Source: Cutaneotrichosporon cavernicola
Taxonomy: Eukaryota; Basidiomycota; Tremellomycetes; Trichosporonales; Trichosporonaceae
Reading direction: 5' to 3'
DNA: 64,000 nucleotides
NCBI RefSeq assembly: GCF_030864355.1
Contig: NC_083397.1
Span: 1,798,001-1,862,000 of the forward strand
This document shows, piece by piece, positions 23,162 to 34,067 of the stretch. The notes below the pieces were generated by a model, which saw only the letters and a list, made by a program, of their open reading frames with translations, did no database searches and was not told where the DNA came from. Each line of letters opens with the position of its first letter. Position 1 is the first letter of the stretch. A program made the position numbers and the translations under genes.

Positions 23162-25580
23162 CTACACAACGTCGACTATTGCGTGCCCGTTGGTCTGCAC
23201 TGGGTCCAGCTTGCTATCAACAAACTCCTTGATCTCAGGCAGCGCCTCCACGAGCACGTCAACAACCTTGGCCTTGCGGGCCGTTCGCAGCTGTCCCCCT
23301 ATACGTCTATACAGGCGCTCCTCTCCAAGCAACGGGTGAATGTGCGGCAGGTATATTTGGCAGACGTCCCTGAACCACGTGCGACGGTTCTCGTTCGTCG
23401 GGTCTGGTCGCACAATCGAGTGCATACCCGCCACCTGCACGATCGCCTTGACCTTTGACTGTACGTCTGTCGTCAGCTGGGATACGATCTGGTTAGCTTA
23501 CCCCTGTGGTTGACGAGCTCCATGACCGCTCCACAAGCTGTCCCATGTCCGATGAGCACAACGTTCTTGGCTGATGACAATCTCACATTAGCTCACAGCG
23601 AGACAGCGCGGCTCACTCGACGTAGTTGTCCCACAGGTAGCGCATGAGCTGGCCGTCCATCTTGTCACCGCTGTTTGACACCATGCGTGGACCCTTCGCA
23701 AATTGACTGCGCAGGTTGCGCAGCACATTGATGTCGATGAGGTTCCAACCCCGGCCTCTGACCCAGTCGACCACGGCGTCAGACGTGTCGAGCAGATAGC
23801 TGTTGGCAAGGCTGACATCGACCGACGCCACGCCATCTGTCTCAACACGCAGGTTCCCAAAGTCGTGCGCGAAGATGACGAGGGTTTCGGTCTCGGATTC
23901 GTACAGCCCCTCGTTGACGAGGACCTGGTTCTGGAACCACTCATGCAGGTCGGTGTTTGCGAGAGGCACGGTGAAGAGCTTGTGCTTGGTGTACATGTGC
24001 TGCAGACGGTGCTGCTTGAGAAGGTCGGGCACTGTTGTGACGTATTCGCCACCGCCCTTGCCGATCTCAGGAGGTGCGCACGCCGCTGCGTTGACGTTCT
24101 TCCAGTACTTCGACTGGACCTTTGCGACCTCGTGTATGACCTCGGTCGCCAATTCGGAAGCCTGGACTTGCCCGATCTCGGCGGGCGTCTCACCAAGAAG
24201 AACTTGGGCGACCGCTAAGGACGAATCGGAGATGGCACGAAGATTGTAACCTCCCTATGACGTTAGACCTGGCAGCCGGGGTTACTCACCTCCAGTGCGA
24301 CGACGACCTTCCCTCCTGCGAGAGCGCACAGCATGTGCGTCATGTGGCCGTACCCAGCAGGGGTGACGTTGCAACAGCCGAGCTGATCCCCGTCTGCAGC
24401 GTCGAACCCAGCTGAAACTGTCTGTCAGCTGGTTCATTGAGCGCGCAGCTCACTGATTACAAGGTCGGGTGCGAACTCGTACGCGATGGGCATCACGATC
24501 TTCTGGAACGCGTAGATGTAGTCGCCGTCGCCAAAACCTGGCCCAGGCCACGGGATGTTGACCGACGTGCCTTCTCCTTCCCCCTCGCCGACCATGTCGA
24601 GTGCACCAAAGTCGCTCGACGGGTAGAATTTGCCGCCGTCGTGCCGGTGGATCGAGATGTACAGCACATTCGGGTCGTCCCAGAATGCGCGTTGCGTCCC
24701 GTTGCCGTGGTGTACGTCCCAATCGAGGATGAGCACCTTCTTCGCCAACCCCTGGCGCTGCACCTCACGTGCCGCGACGGCAACGTTGTTGAAGAAGCAG
24801 AAGCCCATGTGCTCGTCTGGCTCGGCGTGGTGACCGGGTGGTCGCACGATCGCGAATGCGTTCCGGACTTCGCCCTCGCACACCGAGCGACACGCCTGGA
24901 TGACTCCACCACACGAGAGACGAGCGCAGTGCCCAGTTTCCCGGCACACGTACAGCGACAGATGGTCGTAATAGTTCTTCGTCTCCTGGATATACTCGTC
25001 CGTGAAAGCTGGTGTCAGCTATCGAGAATTACCCAAGCTCACTTTCTGTCCCCTGCACCTTATGCCAGTGGTCATCGGTATGGACGAGGCGGACCTGCTC
25101 TTTCTGCGCCTCGGCGAAATCTAAACGCTTCATCCGCCGGATGAGCCCTTGCTCCTTGAGGCGATTGAAGATGCGCTTGATGCGCATCGGCTCCTCCGGG
25201 TGACCTTCCCCCGAGTCATGGATGTCCTCAGTCGGCGTGTACCCATCGGCGCAATGGAGCATCATGAGGGGATCGAAGACATAGCCTGTGCGCACCATGC
25301 GGCCTTTCTCGACGACGCTGTCGCTGTCATTGTCTGCATCCTCGTAGAAGAAAGTGAGGTTCGGGTTAGCCATGGTCGGATATGGCGGCATCGGCTGCGA
25401 CAGGTGCACGCGTTGTAACGAACTGTCCACACCGTTAACCTGCGACGCGCTGGCATCGGCGTTGCCTTCGAACGCAGTGGTGTTGGAAGGTCCAGCTGGA
25501 GCGTCAACGTCCATGGCGTTGCTATCCACCACATGCTGGGCAGTAGCAGGGAAGGTCGACGGCACGTTGCTGAAGTCCAT
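23162..25580 (-). CDS. HDA1: Class II histone deacetylase (Hda1/Clr3) with Arb2 domain
   Basis: Zinc-dependent lysine deacetylase acting on histone H3/H2B tails in gene repression and heterochromatin. The start [10 protein letters not shown] at 25580 was chosen over an upstream non-ATG extension. The deacetylase domain carries [41 protein letters not shown] (zinc and catalytic region) and [12 protein letters not shown], then GGYNLRAIS. The C-terminal half is the Arb2-type alpha/beta domain found in fungal Hda1 ([11 protein letters not shown]..., [29 protein letters not shown]). At least six short introns occur. One acceptor is CTGACAGACAG, which gives DLVIISAGFD. Divergent from APL6. Confidence 0.95.
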
Positions 25581-25930
25581 CTTGCTCAACCTAGAGCACG
25601 ACAGACGGAATGGGATAGAGAGGGGTTGCCGATATGTCCGATACGCTCGCAAGATACCCAACGCTGAAGCGGTGAGCGGTGAGCGAGTGAGTTGAACTGA
25701 AAGTGAGGCAATAACAACAGTTCACTCTCGCATCACCGAGTGACATCTTGGAATGATCCCTCATTTACCTCCGCTATTGAGATTTCAATGTTCATTATAC
25801 CATTTATAATGAGCTGTTATCGCTAGGCCAGAGGAAGCCGGTGATCGGCGTGTACCGCGGTGGACGATGATGCATCTTCTGGCCAACTTCCAACTTTGGA
25901 CCTCGTAATCTTCACCTCGTCTCGCCCACC
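25581..25930. promoter_or_regulatory. Divergent promoter HDA1 / APL6
   Basis: 350 bp between two divergent starts, locally AT-rich around 25770-25820 compared with the GC-rich flanks. No specific operator recognised. Confidence 0.5.
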
Positions 25931-28489
25931 ATGATTAACCGCCTCGGGCAGCGGATCAAAGAAAACTTCCACGAAACGACGCGGGACCTCTCCCTCCTCG
26001 CCGGAGGGAGCGGCTCAGGCGCCGCGGGCTACTTCGACGTCAGCGAGGACAAGGTCGTCGAGGTGTCCAAACTGCTCGAGAGCCGAGCTGAGAGCGAGCG
26101 CCTCGAAGGCATGAAGCGCATCATTGCCGCCATGTCCAAGGGCCGCAACATGGAGGGCTTCTTCGCCCAGGTCGTCAAGCAGGTCGTCGCGAGCTCGATC
26201 GAGATCCGCAAGCTTGTCTACATCTACCTCCTGCGCTATGCGGCCACCAACTCGGACCTCCTCCTGCTGTCCATCAACACGTTCCAGAAGGACCTGTCCG
26301 ACCCGTCTCCGCTCATCCGCTCCATGTCCTTGCGTGTGCTCACGTCTATGCGCCTCCCTGTGATCCAAGGTGAGCTATGCCCGAGTTGTTAGCTAACAGC
26401 AGGCATCGTCATGCTCGGGCTTAAGAAGCTCGTTAACGATCGGAACCCATGGGTCCGCAAGACTGTTGCAGGCGGCCTCGCCAAGGTCTATGAGTGGGTG
26501 CGCGGCGCGGTGACGCTAATATCAGAATGGACACGAGCACGCAATCTGAACTCGTCCCCTTACTGCAGACTCTCCTGGCCTCACCCTCACCTCTCACTCT
26601 CGGCGCGACGCTTACGGCTTTCATCGAGATTTGCCCCGATCGCCTGGACCTCCTCCATCCGTACTACCGGCACATCTGCCGCCTGTTAGGAGACGCAGAC
26701 GAGTGGGGTCAGGTTGTCGCGCTAGAGGTGTTGACGCGGTACGCCCGCGCGATGCTGGACAAGCCCGAGGAAGTCGCACAGGCGAACGGAAAGGAGTCGG
26801 AGGACGAGTTCGGTGGGCTCGACGTCGACCTTGCCATGCTCCTTGATCTGAGCAAGCCGCTTCTCCGGAATCGCAACGGCGCAGTTGTACTCGCGGCCGC
26901 GAAAATGTACTACAACCTCGCGCCTGCAGGGCACGCATCTGTCGGGCAGGAGATCATCGCTGCGCCCCTGCTCCGGCTAGCAGGGACAAGTGGAGCGGAC
27001 GCGACAGGTGTCGAGATCTCCATCATCACGTGGGACGTCATCGCAAGCATGGCAGAGGAGCGCCCTTGGCTGTTCGCGAGCCGCTTCGCCCACTTCTTTC
27101 TGCACACGTCTGACAAGGCGCAGGTCATGTCTGCCAAAATGCGGGCGATGGTGGCCATGGTCAGCGAGGAGAACGCAACTGCGGCCATCCGCGAGTTCAA
27201 GGGGTACACTGCGCTGCCGTCCGACACTGTGGCAGAGGAGGCGGTGCGCGCGATTGGCCACTGTGTGCGCTCACAACCGGCGGTGGCGGAGACGGGATTA
27301 CGTTCGTTGATGCGGCTGCTCAAGAGCACGAGGAGTGAGTCGAGTCTGCTCATGTAACTAAGCTATCAGCTGACAACAGGCGCCCTGGTCGCGCAGGCGG
27401 TTATTGTGTTGAAGGGTGTGATTCTGCAGGGCGTCACGCTGTCGTCGCCCGAACGCCTGGTGGCGCGCCTCGCAAGACAGCTGGACAACATCACCAACGC
27501 ATCGGCACGTGCAAGTGTGTTCTGGCTCGTGGGGCAGTTCGCGGCCGACGACGGGCCAGACAACACTCTGGGCCTCAAGTGGGACAGCGTGGCCCCGTGG
27601 GTGCCAGACATCCTACGCAAGGGTGTGAAGGGGTTCACGGAAGAGGAGGCGCCAGCCAAACTCCAGATATTGACATTGGTGGCAAAACTACTCGTGCTCT
27701 CTCCTAACGCGCCCAAACTCGACCTCTTCTGCCAGTACCTCTTCGCTCTGGCGCGGTGGGACGCAGACTACGATGTGCGTGACCGTGCACGCTTCCTCGC
27801 TGCCCTTCTGCGCGGCGTGCGTGAAGTCGACGGCGAGAGCGAGGACCAGGACGTCGGCGGCGTCATCCTGCGCCGCGAGCAGGCACGTGTCGTGCTGCTC
27901 GGCAAACGCGAGGTCGCTCTGGACGCAGCAGCTGAGCGTGAGTTGCTAATGAGAGTTGAAACTGACGGCAGCGAGCGAGCTCGAGATTGCCTCGATGAGT
28001 CGCGTCGCGCACCACAAGTTGAGCGGGTACACGCCGCTGCCGGAGTGGACGGACGACCCAACGGACGCGTCGCTGCGCGAGTCCGAGATCGAGCGGCCCA
28101 AACCGCGCTCGCCACCACGCGCATTCGGCTCACAGCCAAGCTTTGGCTCGCAATCCTCCGCTGTTGCGGCCAACCTCGCTGCTCTTGCTGCGCCTCGCCG
28201 TTCCACGCCACAGACCCCGCTTGGAAGCTCGCCCGCCAGCTCCGTGCCACACACAACCCGCGCCAAGTTCCGCGATCTCGACGACTTCCTCAACTCGGAG
28301 GGGTCGGACGACGAGAGTGAGGAGGTGACGAGCGAGGACGAGGCGGTGTTCGAGGTCGACCCGGTTGCGCAGAGACGGCGCGACTTTGTGCCGGAGTATG
28401 ATGTGGACGAGTTGGAGGACGACGATGAGACCACAGACGATAGTAGCACAGACGAGAGCGACGTAGAGGCGCCTCTGTACCGCCGTTAG
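25931..28489 (+). CDS. APL6: AP-3 complex beta subunit
   Basis: Large adaptin of the AP-3 coat that sorts cargo from Golgi/endosome to vacuole. Exons are 25931-26369, 26403-26493, 26526-27334, 27380-27937 and 27972-28489, a total of 804 aa. The N-terminal adaptin trunk of HEAT-like repeats is recognisable from DVSEDKVVEVSKLLESR through KLVYIYLLRYA, DLSDPSPLIRSMSLRVL and NPWVRKTVAGGLAKVYE. The C-terminus is a Ser/Pro-rich, then strongly acidic hinge (DDESEEVTSEDE and similar). There is no ear domain, as is usual for fungal AP-3 beta. Confidence 0.92.
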
Positions 28490-28517
28490 ATTCATATCAT
28501 CACGCATATGCAGTAAA

Positions 28518-30750
28518 CTATGGGCTATTCTTGTGCTTGATCTCCTCGACAATAAGGCGCTTGTAGTCTGTAACGTCGCCGTTGAACTTGTCGACGCGGC
28601 CGTTGGCGCACACGTACAGCTGTGCCGCAACGTTGTGGATGAATGTCGAGTCGTGCGAGATAATGATGCATCCGCCCTTGAACGCGTTGACGGCGGCCGC
28701 GAGACCGTCGAGACCCTCAGCGTCGAGGTGGTTAGTCGGCTCGTCGAGAAGCAGGATATGCGGGCGGGTGAACGCGAGCACTGCGAAGGCGACACGCGAC
28801 TTTTGACCACCGGACAGCGTCTCCATCTTCTGCAGACCAGTCAGGCCGGTGATGCCGAACGCGCCCAGGTGCGCGCGGTACTCCTGCTCAGTCTGGCCTG
28901 GGAACCTATGCTGCAGGAACGCGACAGGCGTCATGGTGACGTCGAGCTGGTCCATGTGGTGCTGGGTGAAGTAGCCGATACGCACGCGAGCGTTGATGTT
29001 TTGCGAGCCCTTGTTCGGCTGGATAACACCGGTGAGAAGCTTGATGAGCGTCGACTTGCCGGCACCGTTCGGGCCAATGACGGCAATGCGAGAGTCCATC
29101 TGCACGTCAAAGTTGACGCCCTTGAGGATCTGCTTGTCTGGAGTGTAACCGAATTCGGCCTCGTCGAGCTGCAGCAGTGGCGGTGAGATCTTCTCCGGCT
29201 CGGGGAACTTGAACTTCTCGCTCTGGTCCTCCTCCTCGGGCGGCTCGAGTTCGGGCAGCTTTTCGAGGATCTTGATACGGCTCTGCGCCTGAGGCGCGCG
29301 GTTGGCGTTGTAGCGCCACCGGTCGATGTATGCCTGCAGGTGCTGACGATACGCGAGCTGGGCCTCGTACTCCTTCCTCTGCTGCAGCGCGCGGTCCATC
29401 TTGGTGGCGTGGAACTGCGAGAAGTTGCCCTTGTAGTAGTCGAGGCGCTGAGAGTGTTGGTGCACAATGTCGGTCGCGACGGCGTCGAGGAACGAGCGGT
29501 CGTGCGAGACAACAAGGATGGTGCCGGGCCACGTCTGGAGGTAGTCTTCCAACCATGCAATGGCGTTGAGGTCCAACATGTTAGACGGCTCGTCGAGCAT
29601 GAGCAGGTCAGGTTTGACAAACAGCGCACGCGCGAGCGCGAGACGCATACGCCAACCACCAGAGAACGAGCTCGTGGGCCTCTGCTGGTCGGCCTCCGAG
29701 AAGCCGAGACCCGCGAGCAGGTGGCCGGCGCGGGTCGGTCCATTGTCGGCCTCCATGTCGATGAGGTTCTGCTGGATCTCGCCGAGGCGCGCTGCGAGCT
29801 CGTCCTTCTCGCGCTCCGCGGCAATCTTGTCGCCTTCTGGTGCCTCGTTCGGAATCGGGTTCTTCTCCATGTGCTCGAGCTTGGCGTTGATCTCCTTCTC
29901 GTCCGTGATGAGCTTGTGGCGCCACACGTCGGCCTTGAGTACCGAGTCGATGGCCTTTGTGCCGTCGCCGATAATCTCCTGCTCAACGTACAGGATAGAG
30001 ATGTGAGTCGGGATCGCAACCTCACGTAGCGCAATGTGCCGCAGCAATGTAGACTTGCCCACACCGTTGCGACCGATGAGACCGTAGCGCCGTCCGTACG
30101 ACATGTTGAGTGTAGCGCCGTTGAGAATGCGGTTGCTGGCGAAGCTGACGTCGATGTTGGTGAGGTGAATGTCCTTGGACTTGCCCTTGGCGGCGCCGGA
30201 TAAGTCGAGAGGGTTGACCTTCATGAACATCTCCTCGTAGCTCTGCTGCTGCTGGAGCTTGTCGATAAGCTTGGAGCCCTCGTACAGCGAGCGCTTGCTG
30301 CGCTTCTCGAGCTTGGCCTTGAGCTTGGCCTCGGCCTTGGCGAGCTTGTTGAGGTCGACACGCGACGCCTGCCCCTTGTTCACCGAGTCGAGGTCGACGC
30401 GGCCGCTCATTGCAATCGTCGCCGACATCTGCTGCGAGCGCATCTGCACCGAGCTCGCGAGCTTGGTCGCGGTCGCGGCCTTGCGTACGCGCTTCGAGCT
30501 CTGCGAGTCGAGGTACTGCACGAGGCGGTCCATAAAGTCGTTCAGCACCTTGTTGTCGCTGCTCGACGGGCCCTCCTGGAGCATACCGCGTGTCTGGTCG
30601 ACAATGTCGTCGACATCCTCGTCGACATCGTCCACCAGGCCTGCGATGTAGTTGATGACGACCTCGTCCGTCCCGGGAAAGGTCTTTCGCTGGAGTTAGC
30701 CGACTTTTACGAGTACTTTTACTCACGATGTCTGTCCGGAGAGCAGCCAT
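28518..30750 (-). CDS. GCN20: ABC-F ATPase GCN20, translation-control factor
   Basis: Soluble ABC-F protein that partners GCN1 on ribosomes to activate the eIF2 kinase GCN2 during amino-acid starvation. Exons 30727-30750 (MAALRTDI) and 28518-30689 give 731 aa. The N-terminal GCN1-binding region is followed by two ABC cassettes. Cassette 1 has GRNGVGKST (Walker A), a signature-type SFSGGWRMRLALARAL and LLMLDEPSNMLD. Cassette 2 has GPNGAGKST, LSGGQKSRVAFA and LLLDEPTNHLD. No membrane segments. Divergent from HTS1; the two starts are 232 bp apart. Confidence 0.94.
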
Positions 30751-30982
30751 GGTTGTGGGAGAGAGAGAGCGATGGCAACAAGGTGCTCCGTCAGCTGTCG
30801 TCTACTGGTGACACTTTTGCCAGACTGGCCGAAGGCGGGACCAAATTCGGTCAGTATCTCAAAACCTCGCGACTTTTTGGATGATGATGATGGCGAGATG
30901 AGCAAAGATCAGAGTCGATTTCTATCACAACCAACGACTTCTCTTCAACGACTCTCTCAACAGCTCTTCCCATAAAGAGCGT
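30751..30982. promoter_or_regulatory. Bidirectional promoter GCN20 / HTS1
   Basis: 232 bp between divergent starts of two genes tied to amino-acid control and histidine charging. I do not see a perfect TGACTC Gcn4-type site, so co-regulation by the general control pathway is only an idea. Confidence 0.5.
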
Positions 30983-32761
30983 ATGCTAGTGCGAACTGCC
31001 AGGACAGCCGTTTGCCTTCGTTCTATTCCAAAAGTTTCTCCACTCTACATCCAGAACTTCCACGCTACCACATTAAGGTCGAACATGGCGGAAGTCGACG
31101 CGAAGATCCTGGCGCTCCAGGCCAAGATCAAGGAGCTCAAGGTCGCTAAGAAGGATGCGTCCAAGGAGGTCGAAGAGATGAAGGCGCTCAAGGCCCAGCA
31201 GTCCAAGGAGAAGAAGGAGGGCTCCGGGTTCCAGCTCAAAGTGCCCAAGGGTACCATCGATCACAAGCCGGCGGCTGCTCTTCTACGCAAGAAGATCTTT
31301 GCGTCGCTGGAGCGCATCTTTTCCAAGCACGGTGGCGAGACGATCGACACCCCCGTCTTTGAGCTCAAGGAGATCCTTGCTGGCAAGTACGGCGAGGACT
31401 CGAAGCTCATCTACGACCTGCAGGACCAGGGCGGCGAGCTGTGCTCGCTCCGCTACGACCTCACGGTCCCCTTTGCGCGTTACGTCGCGATGAACGGCCT
31501 CACCAACATCAAGCGCTACCACATTGCCAAGGTGTACCGCCGCGACCAGCCGGTCATGTCCAAGGGCCGCATGCGCGAGTTCTACCAGTGCGACTTTGAC
31601 ATTGCTGGCACGTACGACGCAATGGTCCCCGACGCCGAGATTCTGTACATCCTGTGCGAGGCTCTCGACGCCTTGGAGATTGGCGAGTACACCATCAAGC
31701 TCAACCACCGCAAGATCCTCGACGGTATCTTTGAGCTCGCGGGCGTGCCTGCCGAGAAGACGCGCATGATCTCGTCGGCTGTCGACAAGCTCGACAAGCT
31801 CCCGTGGGCTGACGTGAAGAAGGAGATGACCGCCGAGAAGGGGCTCGACGAGGCTGTGGCTGACCGCATCGGCCAGTACGTTGGCCTCAAGGGTGAGCAA
31901 AGGTGGCTGGTCCCTTAGCTGACAACAGGCAAGGGCCGCGAGGTTCTCAACAAGCTGCAGGCGGACGAGGCGCTCAACGGCGTCAAGTCGGCCAAGGAGG
32001 GTCTCGCCGACATGGCGATCCTCTTCGACTACCTTGACTGCTTCGGTGTCACCGACAAGATGTCGTTCGACATGTCGCTGGCACGCGGCCTCGACTACTA
32101 CACTGGCATCATCTACGAGGCGGTCACGGAGCTCTCGGCACCGCCTGTGGTGGACGATGCCCCGGCAGTGCAGGACAAGAAGGAGAAGAAGGGCAAGAAG
32201 GCTGACAAGACGGTCAACGAGGACGGTGTCGACGAGAGCGCTGTGGGTGTGGGCTCGATCGCTGCTGGTGGGCGGTACGACAACCTCGTCAACATGTTTG
32301 CCGAGGCGGCAGGATCCAAGCGCGAAAAGGTGCCGTGCGTGGGTGTTTCGATCGGTGTTGAGCGTGTGTACGCAATCCTCGAGGCCAGGCGTCGCGCGCA
32401 GGAGGCAAAGCCCCGGTCCAAGGAGACGGACGTGTACATCATGGCACTCGGCGGGGGGTTGCTGCCTGAGCGCATGAAGTTTGCCAAGAAGCTCTGGGAC
32501 GCGGGCATCAAGGTGCGTCTTACAGCGGGTGGGAGCTGACTTTAGGCCGAGTTCATGTACAAGGCCAAGCCCAAGGCGCCGGCGCAGTGGTCGCAGGCCG
32601 ACGCGGACCAGGTACGCTTCGTGGCTATCCTTGCACCCAACGAGCTCGCGAACGGCATCGTGCGCATCAAGGAGCAGGGTGTTGAGCGTGCGGCCGGAAC
32701 CGACAACGGCGAGGAGGTCTCGATGGACAAGGTCGTTGAGTACCTCCGCGAGCGCCTTTAG
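30983..32761 (+). CDS. HTS1: Histidyl-tRNA synthetase, predicted dual cytosolic/mitochondrial
   Basis: Class II synthetase that charges tRNA-His. Exons are 30983-31892, 31929-32512 and 32546-32761. From the first ATG it is 569 aa; from Met35 (31085) it is 535 aa. Motif 1 region and [12 protein letters not shown], motif 2 ([23 protein letters not shown]), the histidine-specific [14 protein letters not shown] and motif 3 ([12 protein letters not shown]) are present. A Lys-rich WHEP-like helix ([13 protein letters not shown]) starts the cytosolic form. Residues 1-34 are basic, Ser/Thr-rich and lack acids, like a mitochondrial presequence. Start 1 sits in a weak context (C at -3) and start 2 in a strong one (A at -3, G at +4), which fits leaky scanning. 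Confidence 0.96.
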
Positions 32762-32828
32762 GACGTGACGTGGGGTCAGGGCGTCAGTAGGCGATGCATG
32801 ATCTAATGTACAAGGGGCGAGAGGAGTG

Positions 32829-33809
32829 CTACAGGCCCCGGCTGAGCAGCTCGCCGTACTTTGCGATATCGACGTTGCCGCCGCTAATCAAGATCCCGAC
32901 CTTCTTGCCCTTGATATCGATGCCGGCATTCTGCGCCGCTGCCAGCGACAGCGCGCCCGTGGGCTCTACGACCATCTTCATGCGCTCAGCGTAGAACCGG
33001 AGCGCGTCGACAAGCTGCTCATCCGTAGCAGTGACAATGTCCGTAACATGGTCGCGCACGACGGCGAAAGTGAGATCGCCAGCGGCCTGGGTCTGCGCTC
33101 CGTCGGCGATAGTCTTTGGCGTCTCGATCTTGACAATTTTGCCTGTCCGAAGAGACTGCTGGAAATCGTTGCCGGCCTCTGGCTCGACGCCATAAACCGC
33201 ACAATTTGGGGCGAGGGATTTGGCGGCCAGTAACGAACCAGACAACAAACCTCCTCCACCGAGAGGCACGAAAATGACATCGAGGTCCGGCACGTCCTCC
33301 AATAGCTCGGCGACAGCTGTCCCCTGGCCGGCCATGACGTGCGGGTGGTTATAGGGTGGGATGAGGGTCAGTCCCCTCTCGTGGGCGAGACGGGAAGCAA
33401 TGGCCTCTCGGTCTTCAGTGAACCTGTCGTAGAGGACCACTTGTGCTCCGTAGCCCCGAGTCGCGGCGAGCTTGGCTGCCGGCGCGTCCTTGGGCATGAC
33501 AATCACGGCTGGCATACCGAGGAGGCGTGCGGAGAGTGCAATGGCTTGTGCGTGGTTGCCAGACGAGTAGGCCAGTACACCGGCAGCCGTTTGGGAGGGA
33601 GAGAAGCGGGAAAGGGCGTTGTACGCGCCGCGGAACTTGAAGGCGCCCATGCGCTGGTAGTTTTCGCATTTAAAGTAGAGGCTTGCGCCGAGGGATTCGT
33701 TCATCGTGGTGGAGGTTAGGACAGGGGTGCGGTGCGCTACGCCAGCCAGGCGGGATGCCGCCGACTGGACGTCTGCGTATGTCGGGAGCGGGGCGGAGAG
33801 GTCGGGCAT
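32829..33809 (-). CDS. SRY1: Serine racemase / threo-3-hydroxyaspartate ammonia-lyase (Sry1-like)
   Basis: PLP enzyme of fold type II. Members interconvert serine enantiomers or deaminate 3-hydroxyaspartate; budding yeast Sry1 does the latter. Single exon, 326 aa from ATG at 33809 (MPDLSAPLPTYADV), the same length as yeast Sry1. An upstream in-frame extension to 33923 lacks family similarity and was not used. PLP lysine is about K58 in MGAFKFRGAYNAL. The phosphate-binding loop is PLGGGGLLSGS and the C-terminal SGGNVD matches the racemase/Sry1 subgroup more than biosynthetic threonine deaminase, which would carry an ACT domain. Exact substrate is unproven. Confidence 0.88.
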   Translation of the reverse strand: MPDLSAPLPTYADVQSAASRLAGVAHRTPVLTSTTMNESLGASLYFKCENYQRMGAFKFRGAYNALSRFSPSQTAAGVLAYSSGNHAQAIALSARLLGMPAVIVMPKDAPAAKLAATRGYGAQVVLYDRFTEDREAIASRLAHERGLTLIPPYNHPHVMAGQGTAVAELLEDVPDLDVIFVPLGGGGLLSGSLLAAKSLAPNCAVYGVEPEAGNDFQQSLRTGKIVKIETPKTIADGAQTQAAGDLTFAVVRDHVTDIVTATDEQLVDALRFYAERMKMVVEPTGALSLAAAQNAGIDIKGKKVGILISGGNVDIAKYGELLSRGL

Positions 33810-34067
33810 AGCCAAGTGGATGAGGATAGAGCAAGTTGCAAGTTGTGATGGCTGTTGGGGGAATGACGTGCCGGTCATGTCCGGCCCGGTTGAATCCAAC
33901 TCTACTGTAGCACTTGTCCACAATCACGTGGCCCACGGCCTTGCACCTCCACAACATCTCGACTAGCAATGAGCCCGTGGCAATGCGTCAGCTCGTCCAT
34001 GAATGCACTGCTACGAAGCAATCTACAGAACTACTGCTGAATGCCCCTTGTCCTCAGCTTGTCACCT

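Noticed and set aside
33810..33923. N-terminal extension of SRY1
   Set aside because: The longer frame lacks similarity to the family. Starting at 33809 gives 326 aa, the usual length.
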